From JBFHIZ01 sp963666475 (GTDB taxonomy: Bacteria; Bacillota; Clostridia; Lachnospirales; Lachnospiraceae): DNA of 64,000 nucleotides. This document shows positions 42,843-52,063 of this stretch, one piece after another. Position 1 is the first letter of the stretch. Every line of letters begins with the position of its first letter. The translations under genes were made by a program, and so were the position numbers. The notes beneath the pieces were generated by a model. The model was not told where the DNA came from. It was given only the letters and a program-made list of their open reading frames with translations, and made no database searches. The stretch lies in NCBI GenBank assembly GCA_963666475.2, contig CAXXJM010000001.1:62001-126000 (forward strand), in the 5' to 3' direction.

Positions 42843-43346
42843 ATGGCATTATTAAAAAAATGGCGTGATATGGCTTATTCTGAAACAGCAAACAAAGGTG
42901 ATTTACAAAGACTTTGGGCTACATATTTTGAAGATGAAAAAAACATATACGCAGATTTACTTGCAAATGCAAATGAGGTTGTTACAGGAACGGTAAAGGA
43001 ACTTGCTGAGAAATATGATGTAGACTTGATGACAATGACTGGATTTCTTGATGGGATCAATGATAGCTTAGTTGCTCCAAATGAAATTGATACCATGGAA
43101 GAGGACACGGTAGTATCCTTACAATTTGATCAGGAGTTGTTATACAAAAACATGGTAGCAGCACAAGCGGATTGGTTGTATTCTTTGGAAGAGTGGAACA
43201 CCATACTTGAAGAAGATCGTAGAAAAGAACTATACAAAGAGCAGAAACGTTCTTCCACCGTAGTAAATGAGACAAAAGTTTATCCAAATGATCCATGTCC
43301 TTGTGGGTCTGGAAAAAAATACAAGAAATGCTGTGGTAAAAACTAA
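42843..43346 (+). CDS. SEC-C metal-binding domain protein
   Basis: A 167-residue protein with a helical N-terminal region (about 110 residues: YADLLANANEVVTGTVKELA; MTMTGFLDGINDSLVAPNEI) and a C-terminal zinc-binding SEC-C motif (PNDPCPCGSGKKYKKCCGKN, the same CxCx8CC as at the SecA tail). SEC-C modules bind SecB or ribosomes in SecA. In short proteins such as this the role is not known. It has its own promoter and terminator. Confidence 0.85.
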   Translation: MALLKKWRDMAYSETANKGDLQRLWATYFEDEKNIYADLLANANEVVTGTVKELAEKYDVDLMTMTGFLDGINDSLVAPNEIDTMEEDTVVSLQFDQELLYKNMVAAQADWLYSLEEWNTILEEDRRKELYKEQKRSSTVVNETKVYPNDPCPCGSGKKYKKCCGKN

Positions 43347-43357
43347 ATGATTCTATA

Positions 43358-43398
43358 AAAACCTCTAGAAAGACAATTTGTCAGACTAGAGGTTTTTT
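43358..43398 (+). terminator. Terminator of the SEC-C gene
   Basis: AAAACCTCTAG / CTAGAGGTTTT stem with an inner GACA/TGTC hairpin and a T run. Confidence 0.85.
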
Positions 43399-43462
43399 AT
43401 CGTATTTTGAAAAGAAAAAAATATATATTTTTTGAAAGAACCCATTTGTGTCCTAGTACTTA

Positions 43463-43471
43463 TGATATAAT
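43463..43471 (+). promoter_or_regulatory. Extended -10 promoter of the WYL gene
   Basis: TGATATAAT forms an extended -10 element; no good -35 is visible. Confidence 0.6.
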
Positions 43472-43526
43472 CATTTATGCTTATTTGATAAGTTAATATA
43501 GAATGAAATAAATATAGGGGAAAATA

Positions 43527-44519
43527 ATGGAAGAAACAAAAGTCAAATTACTTCGAGTACTTCAGATTTTAGAGGGGACAGATCAGTACTCACCAATGAC
43601 TTCACCGCAAATCTGTGAAAAATTAAAGTTTTATGGGATTTCAGCGGAGAAGAAATCAATTAGACGAGATATTTATGCATTGATTGATGCAGGATATCCA
43701 ATTGCATTATCGGAAGATCACAAAAAAGGCTACTATATGAAGTGTCATAAGTTTGAAGAGTGGGAAATCAAAGTTATGATGGATGCAGTGCATCAGACAA
43801 GATGTATTTCTATGGAAGATACGAAGACGATGTGTGATAAATTACTGCATCAGACCAGTGTACGAAGTGCAAAACGTTTGAATAAGATTATAATGGTTTC
43901 TAATGCAACAAAATGTAAGACATCAAAGATTGCGAATTTTATCAGTATTTTGATTGATGCAATGTCACGACAACGTAAGATATCCTTTCAATACACAGAC
44001 CGTGATCGTAACATGAAGTGTATCTTACGAAAAGATGGATATACTTATCAAGTAAATCCATACACTGTGATTTGGGAAAATGGAACATATTATTTGATTT
44101 GCAATTTAGATAAATATGATAGTTTGACACATTTTCGATTGGATCGTATGGAAAATCTGCAAGTAGTGGATAAAAAACAAATTCGAGATGCCAGAGAATT
44201 TTTGGGACCAAATCCAGACCAGATTATTCAAGAACATGTGAATACAATTATGCACCAGTTTGTTGGGGAAAGGATTCATTTAAAATTGGAGTGTTCCGAT
44301 ATTGATATGAACATACTTTATGATTTTGCTGGAGAGAATGTTCGAGTGGTAGAAAAAGAAGATGGCAAGATTATTGCGACACTTGTGATTCAGGAAAGCG
44401 AAGGCATGTTAAGTTGGCTGATGCAGCACTGCACGAGAATTAAAGTGCTTTCTCCAGAAAGAGTTAAGGAGAATCTGATTCGTCAAATGAAAGAAGGACT
44501 AAGTGCTTACCAAGTATAA
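43527..44519 (+). CDS. WYL-domain transcriptional regulator
   Basis: A 330-residue regulator with an N-terminal winged helix (SPMTSPQICEKLKFYGISAEKKSIRRDIYAL) and a WYL domain (KISFQYTD; YQVNPYTVIWENGTYYLICN; THFRLDRMENLQV), then a WCX-like end (WLMQHCTRIKVLSPERVKEN). WYL regulators sense nucleotides or DNA ends and often control defence or DNA-damage genes. No defence gene is adjacent: the neighbours are a SEC-C gene and a convergent MATE pump. Confidence 0.88.
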   Translation: MEETKVKLLRVLQILEGTDQYSPMTSPQICEKLKFYGISAEKKSIRRDIYALIDAGYPIALSEDHKKGYYMKCHKFEEWEIKVMMDAVHQTRCISMEDTKTMCDKLLHQTSVRSAKRLNKIIMVSNATKCKTSKIANFISILIDAMSRQRKISFQYTDRDRNMKCILRKDGYTYQVNPYTVIWENGTYYLICNLDKYDSLTHFRLDRMENLQVVDKKQIRDAREFLGPNPDQIIQEHVNTIMHQFVGERIHLKLECSDIDMNILYDFAGENVRVVEKEDGKIIATLVIQESEGMLSWLMQHCTRIKVLSPERVKENLIRQMKEGLSAYQV

Positions 44520-44522
44520 AAG

Positions 44523-44585
44523 AAAAGCCGGATGCGCAAAGTCATAAGCTTTAATTCATGACATTGGACATCCGGCCCTTTCTTT
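44523..44585. terminator. Bidirectional terminator between the WYL and MATE genes
   Basis: GCCGGATG and CATCCGGC pair around an inner GTCAT/ATGAC hairpin, with AAGAAAA before and CTTTCTTTT after. Confidence 0.8.
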
Positions 44586-45973
44586 TATGAAATTATATTT
44601 TGAACCCAAACTTTTTTCTTTACGAGTATAAAACCTAGGATGCATTTGAAAATATCAGTCAAACTGACGAATAAGAAAATGGTAGAAACTGGTAGATTAG
44701 TCAATTTAATAAATGCGTATGCCACAGGAATTGTAAGACACCATACATAAACACTGTCAAATACAAAAGTAATTAGCGTTTTTCCACCAGAACGAAGAGT
44801 GAAATAAGTAGCATGAAGGAAACCAAACATTGGCATGATTAGTCCATAGGTTCGAATGAGTGATGTAGCAAGTTGTTTTACTTCAGTGGTCGTATTGTAT
44901 AAACTAGGGAATAGTGGGGCACATAGAACCATAATGCTTCCGATTCCAGTACATGATAGTACTGAGAACGTAATGATTTTTCTAGCGGTTTCTATGGCTT
45001 CTTTGTTGCGATTGGCACCGAGATATTGCCCAACAATGATTGCTATTGTATCCCCAAGAGCGATAAAAACAATATTGAATACATTATTAATGGTATTTGC
45101 AATATTAAATCCTCCGACGACTGCGAGACCCCGAAGTGAGTAGCATTGTAAAACTGTTGTCATACCCAACGCCCAAAGAATCTCGTTTACCATGAGAGGC
45201 GAACCTTTGATTAGGATTCTTCCTATTAATTTTTTGGACACATGTAAGGAGCGAAATACCCCAATGATAAATGGGTTTTTCCTGGTATGAGAATGAATCC
45301 AAAGAATAACAACCAAAGCTTCTATGATACGGGAACAAAGTGTAGCAATCGCGGCACCTTTTACCCCTAGCGCTGGAAAGCCAAACTTTCCAAAAATCAG
45401 TACATAATTCAGAAATAGATTTACTACAACTGCAATGATACTTGCAATCATAGGAAGAATGGTTTTTCCAATTTCTCGAAGGGTACTTGCATAAATTTGC
45501 ATAAGCACGAAAGGTATAAAACTTATAATAAGGATTATGAGATATTCATGAGCGTAACCTAACGTAGCAAGGATATTTCCGGTATCACTTCCTTCATGTA
45601 AGAACAAACGGATAAATTGATTTCCAAAAATCAAAAAAACGAAGATACTGATAACTGCTATAGTAAGACAGGAATAGAGCTTAAAACGAAACGTTTCACG
45701 AACGCCTTCTAAATCACCTTTTCCAAAATACTGCGCAGTAAATATTCCGGCACCCGAAACGGCACCAAAAATACATAAAAAGAAAACAAAAAATAATTGA
45801 TTTACGATAGAAACACCAGACATTTGATCGGTCCCTAGTTGTCCAATCATAATATTATCTAAGAAGCCAACAAAATTGGTGATTCCATTTTGAAGCATAA
45901 TGGGTATTGCAATGGTTAATATTTTCTTATAAAATTGACGGTCGCCAAAAAAATAAGTTTTTATGGATGTCAT
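44585..45973 (-). CDS. MATE family efflux protein
   Basis: A 462-residue transporter of 12 helices (IAIPIMLQNGITNFVGFLDN; GQLGTDQMSGVSIVNQLFFV; AQYFGKGD; later VGQYLGANRNKEAIETARKI). It uses the sodium or proton gradient to export cations or drugs. The MATE motifs (the start IMLQNG, and GQYLGAN in the second half) are conserved. Its start is 94 bases from the divergent thrS leader promoter. Confidence 0.92.
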   Translation of the reverse strand: MTSIKTYFFGDRQFYKKILTIAIPIMLQNGITNFVGFLDNIMIGQLGTDQMSGVSIVNQLFFVFFLCIFGAVSGAGIFTAQYFGKGDLEGVRETFRFKLYSCLTIAVISIFVFLIFGNQFIRLFLHEGSDTGNILATLGYAHEYLIILIISFIPFVLMQIYASTLREIGKTILPMIASIIAVVVNLFLNYVLIFGKFGFPALGVKGAAIATLCSRIIEALVVILWIHSHTRKNPFIIGVFRSLHVSKKLIGRILIKGSPLMVNEILWALGMTTVLQCYSLRGLAVVGGFNIANTINNVFNIVFIALGDTIAIIVGQYLGANRNKEAIETARKIITFSVLSCTGIGSIMVLCAPLFPSLYNTTTEVKQLATSLIRTYGLIMPMFGFLHATYFTLRSGGKTLITFVFDSVYVWCLTIPVAYAFIKLTNLPVSTIFLFVSLTDIFKCILGFILVKKKVWVQNIIS

Positions 45974-46066
45974 AAATTCCTCCGTATCAGAAACTGTATA
46001 TTTACTGTCACACGATTATAGCATACTATATATAAAAAACAAGTGTTTGAATTTTAAAAAAAAGGC

Positions 46067-46095
46067 TTTACATTCAATAAGAAAAGAGATATGAT
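46067..46095 (+). promoter_or_regulatory. Promoter of the thrS leader
   Basis: TTTACA, a 17-base gap and TATGAT. Confidence 0.75.
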
Positions 46096-46109
46096 AAGAC
46101 ACATAAATC

Positions 46110-46338
46110 TAGAAAACGTTGATGAGACGAGTAAGATATAGGAAACGATACAGAGAGAAACACATTTTGCTGTGAGTGTTTTATCGGGATATATCTGAAA
46201 ACTACCTCTGAGTGACCCTAATCCGGTCCGGTCTGATACCGTTACAATCATATGAGACATCTCTATGACAGAGATAATTTGGGTGGAACCACGAGACATC
46301 GTCCCTTGTGTATATGAATACGCATGGGGCTTTTTTTA
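46110..46338 (+). ncRNA. T-box leader of thrS
   Basis: The conserved T-box GGGTGGAACCACG is at 46281-46293, followed by a terminator (GTCCC 46301-46305 with GGGGC 46326-46330, then seven T). Stem I fills the part before it. ACTACC at 46201-46206 in an apparent internal loop holds two threonine codons, of which ACC is the usual specifier. Uncharged tRNA-Thr would stabilise the antiterminator and let thrS be transcribed. Confidence 0.93.
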
Positions 46339-46406
46339 TTTCAAAAAATAAAGATTTAAGTGGAACATGGAATAAAAAACAAGAAATAATTTAGGAGGAA
46401 AACAAA

Positions 46407-48332
46407 ATGCAGATTACATTAAAAGATGGATCAAAAAAAGAATATGATCATGCAATGACTGTACTAGAAATCGCAGAAGACATTAGCTCTGGATTGGCTC
46501 GTATGGCACTTGCAGGTGAAGTAAATGGAGAGGTCGTAGACATTCGTACCTTAATTGAAACGGATGCAAGCTTAAGCATTTTTACCGCAAATGATCCACA
46601 GGGATTGCGTACCATTCGACATTCCGCATCACATATTCTGGCAGAGGCGGTAAAACGTCTGTATCCAGAAGCGAAACTTGCGATCGGTCCGTCTACAGAT
46701 GATGGATTTTATTATGATATTGATGGTGTGAAGATTAGTGATGAGGATCTTGCGACGATCGAGCAGGAAATGAAGAAAATCACAAAAGAGAATGCTCCAT
46801 TCGAAAAATTTACAAAACCAAGAGAAGAAGCAATTGCATATATGGAATCTCTAGAGGAGCCATATAAGGTGGAGCTGATTCGTGATCTTCCTGAAGATGC
46901 GGTGATTTCATTTTATAGTCAAGGTGAGTTTGTTGATTTATGTGCAGGACCGCATGTACGATCCACAAAAGAAGTGAAGGCATTTAAGCTAATGTCTGTT
47001 GCAGGTGCTTATTGGCGAGGAAGTGAAAAAAATAAAATGTTAACTCGAATTTATGGTACTGCATTTCCGAAAGCTTCTGAACTAGAAGAATATTTACATC
47101 GTTTAGAAGAAGCAAAAAAAAGAGACCATAGAAAAATCGGAAAAGAGCTTGGTTTGTTTACCATGATGGACGAAGGACCAGGGTTCCCATTCTTTTTGCC
47201 TAAAGGTATGGTACTAAAAAATACACTCATTGATTACTGGAGAGAGATACATACAAGAGATGGATATGTAGAAATTGCTACACCAATTATGTTGAATCGT
47301 ACTTTGTGGGAAACATCGGGACATTGGGATCATTATGCGGAAAACATGTATACAACAAAAGTGGATGAAGAGGATTTCGCAATCAAACCAATGAACTGTC
47401 CAGGAGGAGTATTGGTATATAAATCTGAGCCAAGATCCTATCGAGATCTTCCACTTCGCATGGGAGAGCTTGGATTAGTACATAGACATGAAAAATCCGG
47501 AGCGTTACATGGGTTGATGAGAGTCCGTTGTTTTACACAGGATGATGCACATATTTTTATGTTAAAAGAACAAATTACAGATGAAATCAAAGGCGTTGTT
47601 CGTTTGATTGATGAAGTATATAGTATGTTTGGGTTTAAATACCATGTAGAGTTATCTACAAAACCAGAAGACAGTATGGGTAGTGAAGAAGATTGGGAAG
47701 TTGCAACAGAAGGACTTCGAAGTGCTTTGGATCAGATGGGACTCGATTATGTAGTAAACGAAGGAGATGGTGCTTTCTATGGACCGAAAATCGATTTCCA
47801 TTTGGAAGATACCATTGGAAGAACTTGGCAATGTGGTACGATTCAGTTAGATTTCCAACTTCCACAACGCTTTGAAGCGGAATATATCGGAGCTGATGGG
47901 GAAAAACATCGTCCGATTATGATTCACCGTGTTGTATTTGGTTCTATTGAACGATTCATTGGAATTTTGACAGAGCATTTTGCTGGTAAATTCCCAACAT
48001 GGTTAGCTCCAGTTCAAGTAAAAGTACTTCCGATTTCGGATAAATATTTTGGATATGCGGAGAAAGTCTTGGCTGAATTAAAGGAGCAAGGAATTCGTGC
48101 GGAAGTAGATCGTAGAGCGGAGAAAATTGGATACAAAATTCGAGAGGCTCGTCTTCAGAGAATTCCATACATGTTGATTGTAGGAGCAAAAGAAGAGGAA
48201 GAGAATGCCGTATCCGTAAGAAGTCGTGCGGCGGGGGATGAAGGTTCACAAAATCTAAATGATTTTATCACTTCAATAAAAGAAGAAATTGTAACAAAAG
48301 CTATTCGTGCCTCTGTAATAGAAGAAGAGTAG
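46407..48332 (+). CDS. thrS: Threonyl-tRNA synthetase
   Basis: A 641-residue class II synthetase: TGS domain (residues 1-60), editing domain with the HxxxH zinc-like site (RHSASHILAEAVKRLYPEAK), motif 2 (KPMNCPGGVLVYKSE, RMGELGLVHRHEKSGALHGL), motif 3 (HRVVFGSIERFIGILTEHF), and a C-terminal anticodon domain (VKVLPISDKYFGYAEKV). It charges tRNA-Thr, in agreement with its T-box leader. The ribosome site is GGAGGAAAAC. Confidence 0.97.
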   Translation: MQITLKDGSKKEYDHAMTVLEIAEDISSGLARMALAGEVNGEVVDIRTLIETDASLSIFTANDPQGLRTIRHSASHILAEAVKRLYPEAKLAIGPSTDDGFYYDIDGVKISDEDLATIEQEMKKITKENAPFEKFTKPREEAIAYMESLEEPYKVELIRDLPEDAVISFYSQGEFVDLCAGPHVRSTKEVKAFKLMSVAGAYWRGSEKNKMLTRIYGTAFPKASELEEYLHRLEEAKKRDHRKIGKELGLFTMMDEGPGFPFFLPKGMVLKNTLIDYWREIHTRDGYVEIATPIMLNRTLWETSGHWDHYAENMYTTKVDEEDFAIKPMNCPGGVLVYKSEPRSYRDLPLRMGELGLVHRHEKSGALHGLMRVRCFTQDDAHIFMLKEQITDEIKGVVRLIDEVYSMFGFKYHVELSTKPEDSMGSEEDWEVATEGLRSALDQMGLDYVVNEGDGAFYGPKIDFHLEDTIGRTWQCGTIQLDFQLPQRFEAEYIGADGEKHRPIMIHRVVFGSIERFIGILTEHFAGKFPTWLAPVQVKVLPISDKYFGYAEKVLAELKEQGIRAEVDRRAEKIGYKIREARLQRIPYMLIVGAKEEEENAVSVRSRAAGDEGSQNLNDFITSIKEEIVTKAIRASVIEEE

Positions 48333-48350
48333 AATATAAAAGTAATCAAA

Positions 48351-48386
48351 AGCAGCTGCGTTTTATTACGCAGCTGCTACTTGTTT
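48351..48386 (+). terminator. Terminator of thrS
   Basis: An 11-bp perfect stem AGCAGCTGCGT / ACGCAGCTGCT followed by ACTTGTTTTG. Confidence 0.75.
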
Positions 48387-48427
48387 TGGTTCGTTTAACG
48401 AGTGTGGGATAGAAGGAGCAAAAAAAG

Positions 48428-49363
48428 ATGAAAACAAAAATTAAACTTGTGCTTATAGCATCGTTTTGTTGTTTGTTATGGGCTACAGCAATCCCTACAT
48501 TAAAAATCAGTTATTCTCTGCTTGAGATCGGAAGCGAGGATATCTTTAGTCGATTGATGTTAGCAGGAATGCGTTTTTTCCTTGCTGGAGTTCTAATTCT
48601 TTTCTATGTTATTATAAAAGATCGTAAACAAATCTTTGTTTCTAGAAAATATGTGCCACATATTTTGCTTTTTGGAATTGTCAATACGAGTCTTCAGTAC
48701 TTATTTTTTTATACAGGGGTAGCAAATACCTCTGCGGTGGAAAGTGTTCTACTAGAAATGCTGAAACCTGTTTTTGTTGTCGTTTTGGCACATTTTTTGA
48801 CAAAGGATGACAAGATGAATTTAAAAAAGATGCTTGGAATTGTTTTGGGTTTTATGGGGATCTTTATTGCAAATTTAGAAGGTATGTACAGTGGAGCCGG
48901 ATTCCAAATCACTTTTTGGGGAGAAGGCGCATTGGTTCTTGCTTCAGTAATGAATGCTATTGCTGTATTTTATGGTAGACATTTGTTGAAGAAGATGTCT
49001 TCCCTTACTTTAAATATGTATCAGTTCATATGTGGGTCATTATTTTTGTTTGTTACTGGTTTGATAGGTGTAGGAAGTTATGATTTAAAGTTTTCAACAA
49101 ATGCAATCTTGTTATTAATATACTCTGCTTTTCTATCTGCGGTAGCTTTTGTGCTATGGTATAGTTTGCTTGGAAAATATAAGGCATCTTCAGTCACCGT
49201 TCACCTGTTTTTGATACCAGTATTTGGTACGATGATTTCTACGACCATCTTTCCAGAAGAAAATTTGACAGGGTATGTTTTACTCAGCCTGCTTTTGGTA
49301 TCGTCAGGTATCTTTATCGTAAACAAAGATTTTTCCGTGAAAAAATTGAGTAAAATATCTTGA
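48428..49363 (+). CDS. EamA/DMT family transporter
   Basis: A 311-residue protein of ten helices in two EamA repeats (IASFCCLLWATAIPTLKISY; TGVANTSAVESVLLEMLKPV; GEGALVLASVMNAIAVFYGR; LSAVAFVLWYSLLGKYKASS). Such proteins export amino acids, nucleotides or drugs; the substrate is unknown. AGAAGGAGC precedes the ATG. Confidence 0.85.
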   Translation: MKTKIKLVLIASFCCLLWATAIPTLKISYSLLEIGSEDIFSRLMLAGMRFFLAGVLILFYVIIKDRKQIFVSRKYVPHILLFGIVNTSLQYLFFYTGVANTSAVESVLLEMLKPVFVVVLAHFLTKDDKMNLKKMLGIVLGFMGIFIANLEGMYSGAGFQITFWGEGALVLASVMNAIAVFYGRHLLKKMSSLTLNMYQFICGSLFLFVTGLIGVGSYDLKFSTNAILLLIYSAFLSAVAFVLWYSLLGKYKASSVTVHLFLIPVFGTMISTTIFPEENLTGYVLLSLLLVSSGIFIVNKDFSVKKLSKIS

Positions 49364-49465
49364 TTTTATCCCTAATAACAGTAGGAATTTACCGGTTTTC
49401 ATGGTAAAATAGTATCAGAATTTTTTATTGTTAATTATATGTTTTTATTAAAAAGGGAGATCTGA

Positions 49466-50563
49466 TTGAAAACAATTGGGGAAAGAAAAAAGGATTTTAT
49501 AGAGCAGACAAATATTGAAAACGCGAAGCGACTGCAAAATATTGCGCTTGTTATCATGTTCATCGTGGCGATTCAGGCAGTGTCTTATACACTTGCCCAC
49601 AACACAATGTATGGTTTTTCTCTGATTATTGTAAAGATATCAATCTTGATTGCAGGGATTGTGGTGGTAACTGGGCTTTGGCGTCTAAGAAAATTTGATG
49701 GGTTTTTACGCAAACATTCTACAATATATTTATTCAGTAGTGCATTTGCGATGATTGCAATGGCTACAGTCAATACTTTTGTTGCTCAGGATATCTCAAG
49801 TGATATTTCAATATATATTTTGGTTCTCATGGCAGTGATTTCTTCTTGTCGAATGGATACCAAGTGGACCATAGGGTTATTAAGTTCAAGTTATATAATT
49901 TTTGCAATTGGAATTGGGTTTTTCCAACTTGATCCTGTTTATTTGTTATCACATCGCGTAAATGGAGCAATCAGTAATATCCTTGCGTTTGTGATTTCAA
50001 GAATGTTTTTTCAATACCAGATTAAAGATTATAAAGATAAGATAGCAGCTGATATAAGAAACAAGGAATTACAGATTCTATCTGAAATAGATGATCTTAC
50101 AGGTCTATACAATAAGGGGGTCATTTATTCTAAGCTAAGTGAAATGATTGAGAATGCTCGAAATACAAACGGAAACGTTTATTTGGGTCTGCTTGATTTG
50201 GATCATTTTAAAGAAATAAATGACCGATATGGACATTTGTATGGGGATGAAGTTCTTAAAGAAATTGCTCTCAAAATTCAAGAGAATGTAAGAGAGGAAG
50301 ACTTTGTTGGACGCTATGGTGGAGATGAGTTTGTGATCGTTTTTCAAAATACGGATTCTGAAATGGTCGTTGCAATTATGAAGAGGCTACTAGAAGAGGT
50401 CAATCGATTGGTTTTCAGAGATTGTAAAATTTCTTTTAGTTGTGGGGTGGCTATTTGGAATGGAGAAAGTTGTGAAAATTTATTAAAAAGAGCAGATGAA
50501 TATATGTATGAAGTAAAGCAAATTGGCAAAAACAATATAAAAATCGAGAAAAATAGATTTTGA
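49466..50563 (+). CDS. Membrane diguanylate cyclase (GGDEF)
   Basis: A 365-residue protein with five or six N-terminal helices and a GGDEF domain (residues about 205-360): EIDDLTGLYNKGVIYSKL, LLDLDHFKEINDRYGHLYGD, GRYGGDEFVIVF with intact GGDEF, and CSGVAIW-like SCGVAIWNGE. It should make c-di-GMP from GTP. No I-site (RxxD) is seen before GGDEF: the segment is ENVREEDFVGRYGG, where REED lies close to the usual place but is one residue off. It starts at TTG after GGGAG. Confidence 0.88.
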   Translation: MKTIGERKKDFIEQTNIENAKRLQNIALVIMFIVAIQAVSYTLAHNTMYGFSLIIVKISILIAGIVVVTGLWRLRKFDGFLRKHSTIYLFSSAFAMIAMATVNTFVAQDISSDISIYILVLMAVISSCRMDTKWTIGLLSSSYIIFAIGIGFFQLDPVYLLSHRVNGAISNILAFVISRMFFQYQIKDYKDKIAADIRNKELQILSEIDDLTGLYNKGVIYSKLSEMIENARNTNGNVYLGLLDLDHFKEINDRYGHLYGDEVLKEIALKIQENVREEDFVGRYGGDEFVIVFQNTDSEMVVAIMKRLLEEVNRLVFRDCKISFSCGVAIWNGESCENLLKRADEYMYEVKQIGKNNIKIEKNRF

Positions 50564-50574
50564 TAGAAAAAGTA

Positions 50575-50603
50575 TTGACATATGCATAGTGAAATGTTAT
50601 ATT
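50575..50603 (+). promoter_or_regulatory. Promoter of the infC operon
   Basis: TTGACA, a 17-base gap and TATATT, a near-consensus sigma-A promoter. Confidence 0.9.
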
Positions 50604-50624
50604 AACAAGGCATGTGAATACATG

Positions 50625-50773
50625 TATAAATAAACAAGCAGAGTATCCGCTCTCACTTCGTGGCAAAGGCTACGTGAGTTCATATGAATGAGACACAATC
50701 ATAGATCTAATTATAATAGATTTATGGTGTTTGATGAATATAAAAGTGGATAGTCTGACTATCCACTTTTTTT
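50625..50773 (+). ncRNA. infC-rpmI-rplT leader (L20-type attenuator)
   Basis: About 150 bases of structured leader ending in a terminator (AAAAGTGGATAGT 50742-50754 with ACTATCCACTTTT 50758-50770, then T). The inner part holds inverted repeats such as GAGTATCCGCTCTCA and CTTCGTGGC...GCTACGTGAG. In Firmicutes, L20 binds such leaders to control the operon. I assign it by position and structure rather than by an alignment. Confidence 0.75.
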
Positions 50774-50814
50774 ATGTAAATCATAAAATCGTAACGAATA
50801 TGGAGGTGCGAGTT

Positions 50815-51321
50815 ATTAGCAATTTAATGATGAACGGTCAAATTAAAGACAAAGAAGTTCGTTTAATTGGTGAAGACGGAGAACAGTTAGGCGTTATGTC
50901 TTCTAAAGACGCTTTAAAATTGGCAGAAGATGCTGGTCTAGATTTATTAAAGATTTCGCCAAAGGCAAATCCACCGGTTTGCAAAATTGTTGATTATGGC
51001 AAGTACAAATATGAACTGGCCAGAAAAGAAAAAGAAGCTAAGAAAAAGCAAAAAGTTGTCGAAGTAAAAGAAGTTCGTATGTCACCGAACATTGATACGC
51101 ACGATTTAAATACGAAAATTAGCGCAGCAAGAAAATTTCTTGAAAAGGGAGCTCGCGTAAAAGTTTCCTTACGTTTCCGTGGACGTGAAATGGCGCATAT
51201 GAATCAGAGCAAACATATTTTGACTGATTTTGCAAAAGAACTGAGCGATATTTCAGTAATTGAAAAGGCCCCAAAGGTAGAGGGCAGAAGTATGACAATG
51301 TTTTTAACTGAGAAAAAATAG
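50815..51321 (+). CDS. infC: Translation initiation factor IF-3 (ATT start)
   Basis: A 168-residue IF-3: N-domain ISNLMMNGQIKDKEVRLIGE, linker KYKYELARKEKEAKKKQK, C-domain (EVRMSPNIDTHDLNTKISAA; RFRGREMAHMNQSKHIL). The best start is ATT at 50815, seven bases after GGAGGT. The upstream ATG and GTG in frame lie in or before the ribosome site. ATT/ATA starts are conserved in infC genes because IF-3 itself rejects such codons, giving autoregulation. Confidence 0.95.
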   Translation: MSNLMMNGQIKDKEVRLIGEDGEQLGVMSSKDALKLAEDAGLDLLKISPKANPPVCKIVDYGKYKYELARKEKEAKKKQKVVEVKEVRMSPNIDTHDLNTKISAARKFLEKGARVKVSLRFRGREMAHMNQSKHILTDFAKELSDISVIEKAPKVEGRSMTMFLTEKK

Positions 51322-51354
51322 CAGTTAAAATAGATCAATCAGGAGGACAGGTAA

Positions 51355-51552
51355 ATGCCAAAAATTAAGACAAACAAATCCGCAGCTAAACGTTTTAAAC
51401 TTACAGGATCAGGAAAATTAAAAAGAAGTAAAGCCTATAAACAACATATCTTAACAAAAAAATCAGCAAAGACTAAGAGAAATCTTCGTCATGCAGCAAT
51501 GACTGATGAAACAAATGTTAAGAACATGAAAAAGATTTTACCATATCTATAG
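51355..51552 (+). CDS. rpmI: 50S ribosomal protein L35
   Basis: A 65-residue very basic protein, MPKIKTNKSAAKRFKLTGSG, with LKRSKAYKQHILTKKSAKTK. It is the second gene of the infC-rpmI-rplT operon and is preceded by AGGAGGACAG. Confidence 0.97.
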   Translation: MPKIKTNKSAAKRFKLTGSGKLKRSKAYKQHILTKKSAKTKRNLRHAAMTDETNVKNMKKILPYL

Positions 51553-51573
51553 GCATAAGGAGGAAATAGCACA

Positions 51574-51927
51574 ATGGCAAGAATAAAAGGCGGAATGAAC
51601 GCAAAAAAGAAACATAATAGAGTATTAAAACTTGCAAAAGGTTACAGAGGAGCAAGATCAAATCAATATAGAGTTGCTAAACAAGCTGTAATGAGAGCAT
51701 TAACTTCTTCTTATGCAGGTAGAAAACAGAGAAAACGTCAGTTCAGACAATTATGGATCGCTCGTATCAATGCAGCAGCTAGATTGAACGGTTTATCATA
51801 CAGCAAATTGATGCATGGTTTAAAACTTGCTGAAATCGATATCAACAGAAAAATGTTGGCTGAATTAGCAGTTAATGATGCAAAAGGATTTTCAGATTTA
51901 GTAGAAGTAGCAAAAGCAAAACTGTAA
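51574..51927 (+). CDS. rplT: 50S ribosomal protein L20
   Basis: A 117-residue protein, MARIKGGMNAKKKHNRVLKL, with GYRGARSNQYRVAKQAVMRA and AARLNGLSYSKLMHGLKLAE. It binds 23S rRNA early in assembly and is the probable repressor acting on the leader of its own operon. Confidence 0.97.
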   Translation: MARIKGGMNAKKKHNRVLKLAKGYRGARSNQYRVAKQAVMRALTSSYAGRKQRKRQFRQLWIARINAAARLNGLSYSKLMHGLKLAEIDINRKMLAELAVNDAKGFSDLVEVAKAKL

Positions 51928-51943
51928 AATCTGTTTATTCATG

Positions 51944-51972
51944 AAAAAAGAATTCTTCGGAATTCTTTTTTT
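51944..51972 (+). terminator. Terminator of the infC operon
   Basis: AAAAAAGAATTC / GAATTCTTTTTT with a stable TTCG tetraloop and further T. Confidence 0.92.
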
Positions 51973-52063
51973 TTGTTGCAAAATGGATTGCACTTATCAT
52001 TTTATGAAGGTATAGTTAATATATATTTAAAATTTGAATGAAATAGAAAACGGAGTAGGTAAT

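Noticed and set aside
46054..46299. Minus-strand ORF across the thrS leader
   Set aside because: The region is a structured T-box RNA on the plus strand, which explains the sequence.
50731..50814. Longer infC from the ATG at 50731
   Set aside because: The extension passes through the attenuator terminator of the leader and is not IF-3 sequence.
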